This document shows positions 18,249 through 25,974 of a stretch of DNA of 58,711 nucleotides, piece by piece. The notes beneath the pieces were generated by a model that saw only the letters and a program-made list of their open reading frames with translations, was not told the DNA's origin and made no database searches. Source of the stretch: JBBQUP01 sp038212305 (GTDB lineage: Bacteria > Bacteroidota > Bacteroidia > Bacteroidales > Marinilabiliaceae); assembly GCA_038212305.1 (NCBI GenBank), contig JBBQUP010000007.1, positions 1-58,711 on the forward strand. The letters are read 5' to 3'. Position 1 is the stretch's first letter; every line of letters starts with the position of its first letter. The translations under genes were made by a program, and so were the position numbers.

Positions 18249-18782
18249 TTAATTGTTAATCATTTTTTTATGATATCCTTTTCCTTGTCCTCTTCGGTGT
18301 TGCTCGCCATAACCCCGCGGTGGTTTGGTTGGAAAAACATTTTTAAGGAGTTTTTGGAAAAGTACTTTTTGCTCGGGTGTGCATGATTGTTTTAGTTGCT
18401 TAAGGAACTGCAATTGTTGCATTTTTAATTCACTGTGATATTTTCCCAGTTCAATGCTTAACTCATGGAGTTTTTCTTCGCTGGGAAGATCCTTAGCTAA
18501 TTCATTAATCATCTCATCTCGGTTTAACGCCATTTTTGCAACAATTTCTCTTGATGATTCGCGAAATGCATGTTCCAAATCACGAATATTATTTTTTTGC
18601 TCAGTTGAAAAATTCAATTGACTATCGAACATAAATCCTTGAATTTCCTCTCGAGCCATGTTTGGCGGAAAACTAGGTCTCATTCGGGTGTTCCAAAAAA
18701 TGGTGGTAAGCGTGGCAACATTAAAAACTGCTAAAATTATTACCAGCCAAATAAGTGTTCTATATTTTGTTTCGGTTATCAT
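18249..18782 (-). CDS. Membrane-anchored periplasmic heavy-metal sensor-like protein
   Basis: A 177-residue protein with one N-terminal membrane helix (about 10-29: LIWLVIILAVFNVATLTTIF) and a helical periplasmic domain of the Spy/CnrX kind: NFSTEQKNNIRDLEHAFRES, then LKMQQLQFLKQLKQSCTPEQ. The tail is Gly/His/Arg rich (GYGEQHRRGQGKGYHKK). In Cnr-type systems a membrane-bound CnrX binds metal and controls the anti-sigma factor; this gene starts 4 nt after the anti-sigma gene, in the matching order. The metal specificity cannot be told. Confidence 0.72.
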   Translation of the reverse strand: MITETKYRTLIWLVIILAVFNVATLTTIFWNTRMRPSFPPNMAREEIQGFMFDSQLNFSTEQKNNIRDLEHAFRESSREIVAKMALNRDEMINELAKDLPSEEKLHELSIELGKYHSELKMQQLQFLKQLKQSCTPEQKVLFQKLLKNVFPTKPPRGYGEQHRRGQGKGYHKKMINN

Positions 18783-18786
18783 GGTT

Positions 18787-19206
18787 TTAGTTTTGATCGG
18801 TTAGCCATAAATCAATTTGTTCAATACTATTATCATTAAAATACGATATATCGCTAAGCTTATTGGTTGGTGAATTGCTTATAAATAATTGTCCAATACC
18901 TATACCAAAGCCAATGACTATTAATATGGTTGCAGCGGCTATTGTAATTCTTATCGGTTTTAAGCTAAACAAATTAAATGGGCGATGATTGGTTTGAATA
19001 GATTCAATAATTCGGGTTGCTAAATAGGGGTTTGATGTAATTCTCTTTTCATCTTCAATGGTTGTATTAAATGCTTGATAAATGGTAAAAGCAGTTTTGC
19101 ATGAGGCGCACTTTTGTGCATGTTGAGTACATAGGTTTATAACTGATTCTGGAGGCAATTTGTCCCAATAGTTTTTCAGTAAATCTCTGTTGTAGTGGCA
19201 ACTCAT
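18787..19206 (-). CDS. Anti-sigma factor with zinc-binding ZAS-type motif
   Basis: A 139-residue single-pass membrane protein. The cytoplasmic N-terminal domain carries His and Cys ligands HYNRDLLKNYW and then HAQKCASC (HxxxCxxC), the zinc anti-sigma pattern. A membrane helix lies at about 88-110 (ITIAAATILIVIGFGIGIGQ), with a short periplasmic tail. It sits directly downstream of the ECF sigma factor gene (61-nt gap), which it most likely sequesters at the membrane until the periplasmic sensor releases it. Confidence 0.8.
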   Translation of the reverse strand: MSCHYNRDLLKNYWDKLPPESVINLCTQHAQKCASCKTAFTIYQAFNTTIEDEKRITSNPYLATRIIESIQTNHRPFNLFSLKPIRITIAAATILIVIGFGIGIGQLFISNSPTNKLSDISYFNDNSIEQIDLWLTDQN

Positions 19207-19267
19207 GGTGTTGTTTTTATAGTTTGACTCATTAATTTAGTTTTTCCTTCGGGTGGTTAAAGAAAAA

Positions 19268-19822
19268 TTAGGGTTGATATTGAAATAGTTTTTTCTGGAG
19301 ATTTTTTTTGGCTCTTTGTAATAACGATTCAACCGCTCCTTCGTTTATAACCATAATTTTTGCAATCTCTTTTTGCGATAGCTCATCGTATTTACTTAAT
19401 ACAAATGCTATTCGTTGATTTTCGGCTAGAGAATCTACTGCATTTTTAATGGCATTGGTCAAATTATCTTTTTCCAATACTTCCAAAGGTGTTTCGGGAT
19501 GGTTTGTATTGGGTGCAGTATCCTTGGTGAAAAAGTCAGATAGAGAGTTAAGTTTTGATTTAAATCTCTCTTTTCTCAAGTTTGATATGCTTTCATTTAT
19601 GGTAATTCGATACAACCATGTAGCCAAGGATGAATCTCCTTTAAATGAGCTAATATTGCGAAATACCTTAATAAATACATTTTGAGTGATGTCTTCAGCA
19701 GTTTCTTTCTGATGAACAAATCCAATAGCAGTGCGAAATACCAGTGATTGATATTGTTTTACCAAATCGCCAAATTGATTTGGATGGTTGCGTATCGAAT
19801 TAATTAATTCTAATTCACTCAT
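19268..19822 (-). CDS. ECF-type RNA polymerase sigma factor
   Basis: A 184-residue sigma-70 family protein with only regions 2 and 4. Region 2 (about 20-85) contains TAEDITQNVFIKVFRNISSF and LATWLYRITINESISNLRK. Region 4 (about 120-175) contains AENQRIAFVLSKYDELSQKE and a helix-turn-helix (IAKIMVINEGAVESLLQRAK). It is first in a four-gene operon with its anti-sigma factor and two Spy/CnrX-like proteins, so the regulon probably concerns envelope or metal stress. The upstream region carries an octamer tandem repeat and a strong hairpin. Confidence 0.9.
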   Translation of the reverse strand: MSELELINSIRNHPNQFGDLVKQYQSLVFRTAIGFVHQKETAEDITQNVFIKVFRNISSFKGDSSLATWLYRITINESISNLRKERFKSKLNSLSDFFTKDTAPNTNHPETPLEVLEKDNLTNAIKNAVDSLAENQRIAFVLSKYDELSQKEIAKIMVINEGAVESLLQRAKKNLQKKLFQYQP

Positions 19823-19865
19823 TTATAGAAGCTGTTTGCGTTTTATAGAAGTCTAGAATATAGAA

Positions 19866-19902
19866 AGATAAGAAGATAAGAAGATAAGAAGATAAGAAGA
19901 TA
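19866..19902. repeat. Octamer tandem repeat (AGATAAGA)
   Basis: Four perfect copies of AGATAAGA plus five bases of a fifth, starting 43 nt upstream of the sigma-factor start codon. The copy number could vary by slippage and alter promoter spacing. Confidence 0.85.
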
Positions 19903-19941
19903 TTTCCAGATGAAAACAGAATGTGCTTCATCTGGAAATAT
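19900..19941. repeat. 15-bp perfect inverted repeat upstream of the ECF sigma gene
   Basis: ATATTTCCAGATGAA (19900-19914) is exactly complementary to TTCATCTGGAAATAT (19927-19941), with a 12-nt loop. There is no U tract on either side, so it is not a standard terminator. It could be an operator, an RNA stem in the sigma leader or an element relic. Confidence 0.7.
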
Positions 19942-20215
19942 ATTATCAACCCTACTAAAACCTATTATTCTTCCTATCTCTGTATTCATATGAATTTTAT
20001 TTAAGCAGTCACATAATCTCTGAGTGATTCATTAAAGGCTTAGTTATTAAATCTGTGTTTATAGTTCTTTGACGTAATGTTTGATAATTTCCTTTGGGTT
20101 CAGCAACTATTTTTTTTTCAGGTGGTATAAATGATTCAATCAATAATCATAAATTTGATTTTTTAAAATGGATGCCAGTATCGTAAATTCAAAATTGTTT
20201 ATAAAATACAATAGC

Positions 20216-21499
20216 ATGACAAAACCCTTATTAAAATTATTAGCTTTTGGACTGCCATGTCTGTTTATAAGTCAGGAACTTAAGGCTCAATCAACCGAAA
20301 ATCCTGTGAAAGTTGAAGTGCACGGTTTCGTAAATTACGAAATGATGTACGACACGCGCCAGGCAACGACTTCACGCGAGGGCGAAGTCATGATTTTTCC
20401 ATCTCCCGTTGATAAAGATGTGAATGGTGTAGATAAAAATGCCCAAGGACAACTGAATATGATAACGTTTCACTCGCGTTTGCAAGTGGCTGCAACTGGG
20501 CCTAAGATTGGCGTTTTCAATAGTTCATCGGTTATTGAAGCCGATTTTTTAGGTTCTGCTAGTGGGTATGAGAACATGGTTCGTTTGCGCCATGCTTTTT
20601 TTAAACTGTCGAGTGAAAAATCGGAGTGGTTATTGGGTCAATATTGGCATCCTATGTTTGTGCCAGAGTGTTTCCCCGAAGTTGTTGCTTGGAATGTGGG
20701 ATTGCCAATTCATACTTTGTCGCGCAATCCTCAAATTCGTTATACCTATAAACCTAATGCAAAACTAAAGGTAACATTGGCAGCCTTGTCGCAGCGCGAT
20801 TTTGCTTCTTCGGGTCCTGTTGATGATTTGGGGAAAAAAGAGAACGCTCGATTTATTCAACGCAGTGGGATGCCCGATTTGCAAGCTCAAATAATGATAA
20901 AGCCATCAGATGTTTATTTATTTGGCGCTACTGCCGGATACAAAACCATTGCTCCACGATTGGTTACTGCCACTGGGTTATCGCATAAAGAGACCATTGG
21001 TAGCTATAACTTAAATGTTTTCTCGCGTTTAAAAGCTGGTAATTCAACGTGGTTACTAGAGTTTATTCAGGGCGAAAAATTGAGCCATTTAACATTATTG
21101 GGTGGATATGCTGTGAAAAGTTCAGTTGATCCTATTAATCTCGATTATCGCTCTTATACCAACATTCGCTCAATGATGATTTGGACCGATTATGCCTATC
21201 AGATTAAAAAGGTGAGAGTAGGAATATTTGCAGGGTATGCGAAAAATCAGGGTGGCAAGGACGACGTTAATTTCCGAGATGGGAACAATAAAATTGTGAC
21301 TTATGGCTTAGGAACTAACATCGATCACCTGATTAGTATTACGCCACGAGTGGTTTATGTAGAGAATAAATTAAAGTTCGGTTTCGAATTAAATCATTTA
21401 GAGGCGGCTTATGGCACAATTCAAAACGATTTAACCGTTTCGAATACAACTAAAGCTACTAATAATCGGTTTTTGTTTAGTGCTTCGTACAGCTTTTAA
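20216..21499 (+). CDS. Outer-membrane porin-like protein, DcaP-type candidate
   Basis: A barrel protein of about 427 residues. I start at the ATG at 20216, which gives a clean signal peptide (MTKPLLKLLAFGLPCLFISQ ... LKAQ); the ATG at 20168 adds 16 residues. The mature protein begins VKVEVHGFVNYEMMYDTRQA and alternates beta strands to a terminal aromatic residue (RFLFSASYSF), needed for outer-membrane insertion. The HGFVNYEMMYDTR start followed by LRHAFFKLSSEKSEWLLGQY resembles DcaP-like trimeric porins. The substrate is unknown. No operon partner is evident. Confidence 0.7.
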   Translation: MTKPLLKLLAFGLPCLFISQELKAQSTENPVKVEVHGFVNYEMMYDTRQATTSREGEVMIFPSPVDKDVNGVDKNAQGQLNMITFHSRLQVAATGPKIGVFNSSSVIEADFLGSASGYENMVRLRHAFFKLSSEKSEWLLGQYWHPMFVPECFPEVVAWNVGLPIHTLSRNPQIRYTYKPNAKLKVTLAALSQRDFASSGPVDDLGKKENARFIQRSGMPDLQAQIMIKPSDVYLFGATAGYKTIAPRLVTATGLSHKETIGSYNLNVFSRLKAGNSTWLLEFIQGEKLSHLTLLGGYAVKSSVDPINLDYRSYTNIRSMMIWTDYAYQIKKVRVGIFAGYAKNQGGKDDVNFRDGNNKIVTYGLGTNIDHLISITPRVVYVENKLKFGFELNHLEAAYGTIQNDLTVSNTTKATNNRFLFSASYSF

Positions 21500-21591
21500 T
21501 TGCATTCTTTAAATTGAGATATAGGGACTTCTATTCAAGGATGATTATCTTTGGGTGGAAGTCTTTTTTTGAATCTTAAAGTAGATAGATC

Positions 21592-22338
21592 ATGAGCACC
21601 ATTCAGTATTTGAATCTTATATTACTAAATGCCATTGCATGGGTGGTGATGGCTTATTTTTGGAGTTTTTGGACTCATAAATTGTTTAAGCCATTCAAAT
21701 GGCTCGAGTATCATAAACGAAAGGATGTCCCTGCTGCTGTTTCTTCGGTAGAAAAGAGCGAGAAGGATCGTATTCGTTTTTATACGCTTTGGTTGCAATT
21801 AGAGCGCATTAATAAGTATCAAGTGCCAGGTGCAATCGCCGAATTGGGAGTTTATAAAGGCGAAACGGCAAAAATTATTCACCATATGCTTCCCGAGCGA
21901 AAATTTTATCTGTTCGATAGTTTCAGCGGACTTCCCAAGCAGGTGATTCGCGAAGATTGCGATGGAACGGTACGAGCTCAAACCATATCGTTCGATCAAA
22001 CATCAGCAGAAAAGGCCTTGGCTCATGTGCACGGAAACTCAAGCCAATTAGTGGTTCGCGAAGGGGTGTTCCCCGAAACGGCTGTTGGGCTTGAAGATGA
22101 GGTTTTTGCATTTGTTCACATCGATGCCGATTTATATCAATCAACCCTCGATGCACTTGAGTTCTTTTATCCTCGTCTTTCGCCTCAAGGCATTATTGTT
22201 ATTCACGATTACAATCACAATTGGCCAGGCGTAACCAAAGCAGTTGATGAATTTGCATTAACAATATCTGAAGCATTTGTTGAAATGCCCGACCAGTTAG
22301 GAAGCGTGGTTTTAATTAAAAATGTGAAAATAACTTGA
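21592..22338 (+). CDS. TylF/MycF-type SAM-dependent methyltransferase with membrane anchor
   Basis: A 248-residue protein. A hydrophobic N-terminal segment (LILLNAIAWVVMAYFWSF, about 8-26) would anchor it to the inner membrane, which is unusual for the family. The core matches TylF/MacroCin O-methyltransferases: AELGVYKGETAKIIH (SAM site) near 84, LFDSFSGLP near 108, HIDADLYQSTLDALEFFYP (metal-binding Asp) near 178, and IVIHDYNHNWPGV near 200. A sugar or polysaccharide hydroxyl is the likely target. A TATCTTTG box lies at 21546-21553, 39 nt before the start. Confidence 0.8.
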   Translation: MSTIQYLNLILLNAIAWVVMAYFWSFWTHKLFKPFKWLEYHKRKDVPAAVSSVEKSEKDRIRFYTLWLQLERINKYQVPGAIAELGVYKGETAKIIHHMLPERKFYLFDSFSGLPKQVIREDCDGTVRAQTISFDQTSAEKALAHVHGNSSQLVVREGVFPETAVGLEDEVFAFVHIDADLYQSTLDALEFFYPRLSPQGIIVIHDYNHNWPGVTKAVDEFALTISEAFVEMPDQLGSVVLIKNVKIT

Positions 22339-22404
22339 TAGGTTATGCCCAATTTGCTATTTGGGTTTTATTAACTATTTTAGGCCAAAATTTAATTAAT
22401 ACTT

Positions 22405-23028
22405 ATGGAGTTTTTTCAAAGCATGATGGATTGGTATCTGATGCATATCAATTATTGGACAATTACATTATTAATGGCCATCGAAAGTTCGTTTATTCCT
22501 TTTCCATCCGAAATTGTTATTCCTCCAGCAGCGTATAAAGCGGCAACTGGCGATTTAAATATTTATTTGGTTGTTTTGTCTGGTTCCGTTGGGGCTTTAA
22601 TTGGTGCATTGTTTAATTATTACATTGCTAAATATTTAGGACGTAAGGTAATTTATGCTTTGGCGAATACTCGTTTGATGAACATGATGTTGATTACCCC
22701 TCATGCCATTGAAAAGGCTGAGGTTTATTTTAATAATCATGGCCGAAGTACTACACTAGTGGGGCGTTTGATTCCCGGAATTCGTCAGTTGATTTCAATT
22801 CCTGCAGGATTGGCTAACATGAACCTGAAAAGTTTTGTGCTATTTACTGTTATTGGTTCAACCATTTGGAATGTGATTTTGGCTATTTTGGGTTATGTGT
22901 TTTATTTGCAAAAAGAGCTGCTTAATACGTATTATCACGATATCTCTATTGCCTTATTGGCGATGGGTGTTTTGTTTATTGGATATCTTATTTACAAAGG
23001 GTTCGCGGGTCGGAAAACAAAAGTTTAA
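22405..23028 (+). CDS. DedA family membrane protein
   Basis: A 207-residue DedA/VTT protein. It has the hallmark re-entrant motifs: ESSFIPFPSEIVIPPAAYKA near residue 28 and GRLIPGIRQLISIPAGLAN near 118, the latter with conserved Gly-Arg and Pro residues. Several membrane helices surround them. DedA proteins are inner-membrane lipid scramblases, some flipping undecaprenyl phosphate or phosphatidylethanolamine; the exact lipid here is not readable. It is 66 nt downstream of the methyltransferase gene and in the same direction, so they may share a transcript. Confidence 0.92.
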   Translation: MEFFQSMMDWYLMHINYWTITLLMAIESSFIPFPSEIVIPPAAYKAATGDLNIYLVVLSGSVGALIGALFNYYIAKYLGRKVIYALANTRLMNMMLITPHAIEKAEVYFNNHGRSTTLVGRLIPGIRQLISIPAGLANMNLKSFVLFTVIGSTIWNVILAILGYVFYLQKELLNTYYHDISIALLAMGVLFIGYLIYKGFAGRKTKV

Positions 23029-23090
23029 ATAGTTAGTCGGAGCCTTAAAAATCCCTATTTGTTAGGATTTTTCTGCAATGATGCATCATC

Positions 23091-23098
23091 TATCTTTG
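23091..23098 (+). promoter_or_regulatory. -7 box (TATCTTTG) of the second porin-like gene
   Basis: An exact fit to TAnnTTTG, 27 nt before the ATG at 23126. No TTTG element stands at the preferred distance, so only the -7 part is supported. Confidence 0.45.
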
Positions 23099-23125
23099 CC
23101 GTCTTAACATTTGAATCCTCTTAAC

Positions 23126-24244
23126 ATGAAAATTCTGTTTTTTGCGTTTTCTATTGTTTCGTGCATTGTCTTAAAAGCTCAAAAGCCTTTTTATATCAAT
23201 GGTTCCTATCTAGGCGAAAATGCAAATAATTTATCGGGAGGAATTAAAACTAGTTCGGTTTATTTGGGAATGGCAGCGCTTCAGCTAGGCTTCGAAACCG
23301 AAAAAGCCGGATGGTGGAAAAATGGACAGTTTTTTGTTTTTATGGCGAATACACATGGAGCATCGCCTTCCGAGAATTTAGTTGGTGATAGGCAAATTGT
23401 TTCGAATATTGATGCTGGGAGTCATTCATACATTCAAGAATTATGGATTAAGCAAGGTTTTGGGAAGGTTGAATTAACTGTCGGGGTGCAAGATTTGAAT
23501 GTTGAATTTGCCAATTCAGAATATGGCTCTCTTTTTAGTAATAGTTCATTTGGCATACTTCCCATTATCTCAAATAATATTTCTGCCTCCATCTTCCCGT
23601 TAACAACTTTAGGTTTAACGGTAAAGTGGAAAGTGTCTGATAAAGTAACTTGGTTGAACGCTTTGTATGATGGTAGTCCTACTGATTTTGATTTTAATCC
23701 TTACAATATTATTTGGGAGTTTATTTCAGGCGATGGCATGTTGGCAATCTCTGAATGTCAGTATAAAACCCGTTTTAATGAATTATCAGGGGTTTATATA
23801 GTGGGAGCATTTTCGCATAATCATTTACTTGAGAAGATAATTGGAACTACATTACCCGATTCGTTAATGAAGCATGTTTTTGGATTGTATGTTTATGGAG
23901 ATCAGGAAGTTTGGGTTCGCAATAATAGTAAAGTCGGAATTTTTTTACAGTTTGGATATAGTTCAGGCGAAATAATTAATAGCGACTATTATTTGGGAAT
24001 GGGGGCGAATTTTACAGGATTGTTTAACGCTAAAGGGAGAGATATTTTAGGATTAGCGATGGCACATGAGCAATACACTCATGGTTTTAAAAGCGAAACA
24101 GCTGTTGAATTGACTTATCAATATCAATTTTCGGATCATTTTTTTGTGCAACCCGAATTTCAATATGTTATTAATCCATCGGGATTGGGTGAGCATTTAA
24201 AGAATAGTTTGTTAGGAAGTTTTCGATTTGGACTGAGTTTTTAA
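23126..24244 (+). CDS. OprB-like carbohydrate porin candidate
   Basis: A 372-residue outer-membrane protein starting at ATG 23126 (MKILFFAFSIVSCIVLKAQ is the signal peptide); a TTG 15 nt earlier is less likely. The mature part has repeated amphipathic strands. Motifs typical of OprB-type porins include NLSGGIKTSSVYLGMAALQL, then WWKNGQFFVFMANTHGASPS and QELWIKQGF. The strand HFFVQPEFQYVINPSG and the final FRFGLSF complete the barrel. It probably admits sugars or small solutes. It is not obviously in an operon. Confidence 0.7.
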   Translation: MKILFFAFSIVSCIVLKAQKPFYINGSYLGENANNLSGGIKTSSVYLGMAALQLGFETEKAGWWKNGQFFVFMANTHGASPSENLVGDRQIVSNIDAGSHSYIQELWIKQGFGKVELTVGVQDLNVEFANSEYGSLFSNSSFGILPIISNNISASIFPLTTLGLTVKWKVSDKVTWLNALYDGSPTDFDFNPYNIIWEFISGDGMLAISECQYKTRFNELSGVYIVGAFSHNHLLEKIIGTTLPDSLMKHVFGLYVYGDQEVWVRNNSKVGIFLQFGYSSGEIINSDYYLGMGANFTGLFNAKGRDILGLAMAHEQYTHGFKSETAVELTYQYQFSDHFFVQPEFQYVINPSGLGEHLKNSLLGSFRFGLSF

Positions 24245-24288
24245 GTACTGATGATTTATTGAAAACAGTTTCATCTAATTTGCTGTAC

Positions 24289-25605
24289 TTATATTTTGTA
24301 TGTTTTCCATTTTCCTTGCTTGAATAAATAGTAGGCAAAAATGGGTAAGCAACTTTCGGCAAATAAAATTCCGTAATAAATCCCATTGGCTTGCATTTTA
24401 AATTGTATTGAAAGCAAGTAGGCAAGAGGTATTTCAGTCATCCAAAATGCAACTAAATTAATAATGGTTGGTGTACGCGTGTCGCCAGCTCCATTAAACG
24501 ATTGAACTAAAACCATTCCAACGCCATAAAAGGCAAATCCATAGGCAATAATTCGTAAACTGGCACTGCCAGCTGCTATTACCTCAAAATTGTTAGTGAA
24601 TAAACCAATGAAGTAGTGTGGCCAAGCAATTAATGCTAAACTTATAATTCCAAGGAAAACAGCATTAATAGCTGCAATGCTTCGAATGGCTTTTTCAGCT
24701 CTCTCGGGTTTTCCTGCTCCTAAATTCTGTCCGGTTAAGGTGGCTGCTGCATTCGATAATCCCCACGAAGGTAGAATAGCGAAAATAATAATCCGAATGG
24801 AGATGGTATAACCTGCAATTACTTCACTTCCAAAACGTGTCACGAGTCGCATCATAAACAACCAGCTCGAAGTCCCAATTATTGATTGAGCAATACCTCC
24901 CAATGAAATGGATAAAAGGTGTTTGATTTTCAGCCAGTCGGGTTTAATTGGGACTTGCTTAAATTGGATTCGCGATCCTTGACTGAATAATATCGAGAGT
25001 TGATAAATAACCGCAATGCCTCTGCCTATAGTAGTAGCAATGGCCGCACCAGCAATGCCCATGGCCGGAATTGGGCCCCATCCAAATATTAATATCGGAT
25101 CAAGCACCAGATTTATGATATTACCCAACCATAAAACCTTCATGGCAATGGCAGGATTACCAGCACCGCGAAAAATGGCATTGTTTATAAACAACATCAT
25201 AATAATGGCGTTGCTTCCCAACATTATTGATGTGTAAGTACTGAACTGTTCAATAATTGCGGGCGACGATCCCATGACAGCTAATAAGTTTTTGGCAAAT
25301 AAAAACCCAGGAAAGGCAATAGTTACAGAAATCATTAACCCGGTTATAACTGCTTGATAGGCTTCAATTGAGGCTAGGTGTGATTTTTTTTCACCAATTC
25401 GGCGGGATACCAACGCCGTAGTGGCAGCGCTTAATCCAAAAGCAATGGCATATATCAATAATAGTAAACTTTCGGTTATACCCACTGTTGCAACCGCATC
25501 GGCTCCCAGTTTCGATACGAAAAAAATATCAACCACTGCAAAAACCGATTCCATCATCATTTCCAATACCATGGGTATCGATAAAATCAAAACAGCTTTA
25601 CCCAA
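24289..25605 (-). CDS. MATE family efflux transporter
   Basis: A polytopic transporter of about 438 residues, near the usual ~450, with twelve hydrophobic helices. It starts GKAVLILSIPMVLEMMMES, then FAVVDIFFVSKLGADAVATV, which are MATE signatures; NAIFRGAGNPAIAMKV in the first half and QSFNGAGDTRTPTIINL in the second are the repeated family motifs. The start is doubtful: only a TTG at 25605 is available, yet the upstream codons still read YQGQELDFTTIP, resembling the family's N-terminus, and an in-frame TAG stands two codons before them. The true ATG may have been lost. Confidence 0.85.
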   Translation of the reverse strand: MGKAVLILSIPMVLEMMMESVFAVVDIFFVSKLGADAVATVGITESLLLLIYAIAFGLSAATTALVSRRIGEKKSHLASIEAYQAVITGLMISVTIAFPGFLFAKNLLAVMGSSPAIIEQFSTYTSIMLGSNAIIMMLFINNAIFRGAGNPAIAMKVLWLGNIINLVLDPILIFGWGPIPAMGIAGAAIATTIGRGIAVIYQLSILFSQGSRIQFKQVPIKPDWLKIKHLLSISLGGIAQSIIGTSSWLFMMRLVTRFGSEVIAGYTISIRIIIFAILPSWGLSNAAATLTGQNLGAGKPERAEKAIRSIAAINAVFLGIISLALIAWPHYFIGLFTNNFEVIAAGSASLRIIAYGFAFYGVGMVLVQSFNGAGDTRTPTIINLVAFWMTEIPLAYLLSIQFKMQANGIYYGILFAESCLPIFAYYLFKQGKWKTYKI

Positions 25606-25901
25606 AGGTATGGTTGTGAAATCCAGTTCTTGTCCCTGATATAGCTAGTTTAATGTTGGTCAGAAACTTTTTAAAACCTGTTGAGTTTATATTTTTGATC
25701 ATCGATAAATTGCTTTTTTTGCAAAGATAGAACAATGAATGTTGAAATATTTATATTGATTTTAAACGAATAAGTAAAAGTGTAATTTATTGATTTATAA
25801 TAAAGTGCGAATGGGTTAGTAAGTGAAACCCATCTTTTAGTTACAAATTGATAGATATTTGTGTTGATTTAAATAAATATATCAAAAATGGCATAAAAAT
25901 A
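25606..25901. other. Divergent intergenic region between MATE and asnB
   Basis: About 370 nt in all separate the two start codons. Near the MATE gene, 25606-25641 keeps codons that look like the lost N-terminus of the transporter. The remainder is AT-rich with no gene. The asnB promoter lies just to the right. Confidence 0.5.
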
Positions 25902-25932
25902 TTTGCAGTTAGAAACATTAGTACTAATTTAG
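25902..25932 (+). promoter_or_regulatory. Promoter of asnB (TTTG-N19-TAATTTAG)
   Basis: TTTG at 25902-25905 is followed after exactly 19 nt by TAATTTAG at 25925-25932, 7 of 8 matches to TAnnTTTG. This is one of the two best Bacteroidota -33/-7 pairs that I found in the window. The predicted leader is about 37 nt. Confidence 0.65.
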
Positions 25933-25974
25933 CGTTTGGTTTATAAGTTAAATTAACGGAAAAAACAAAATATC

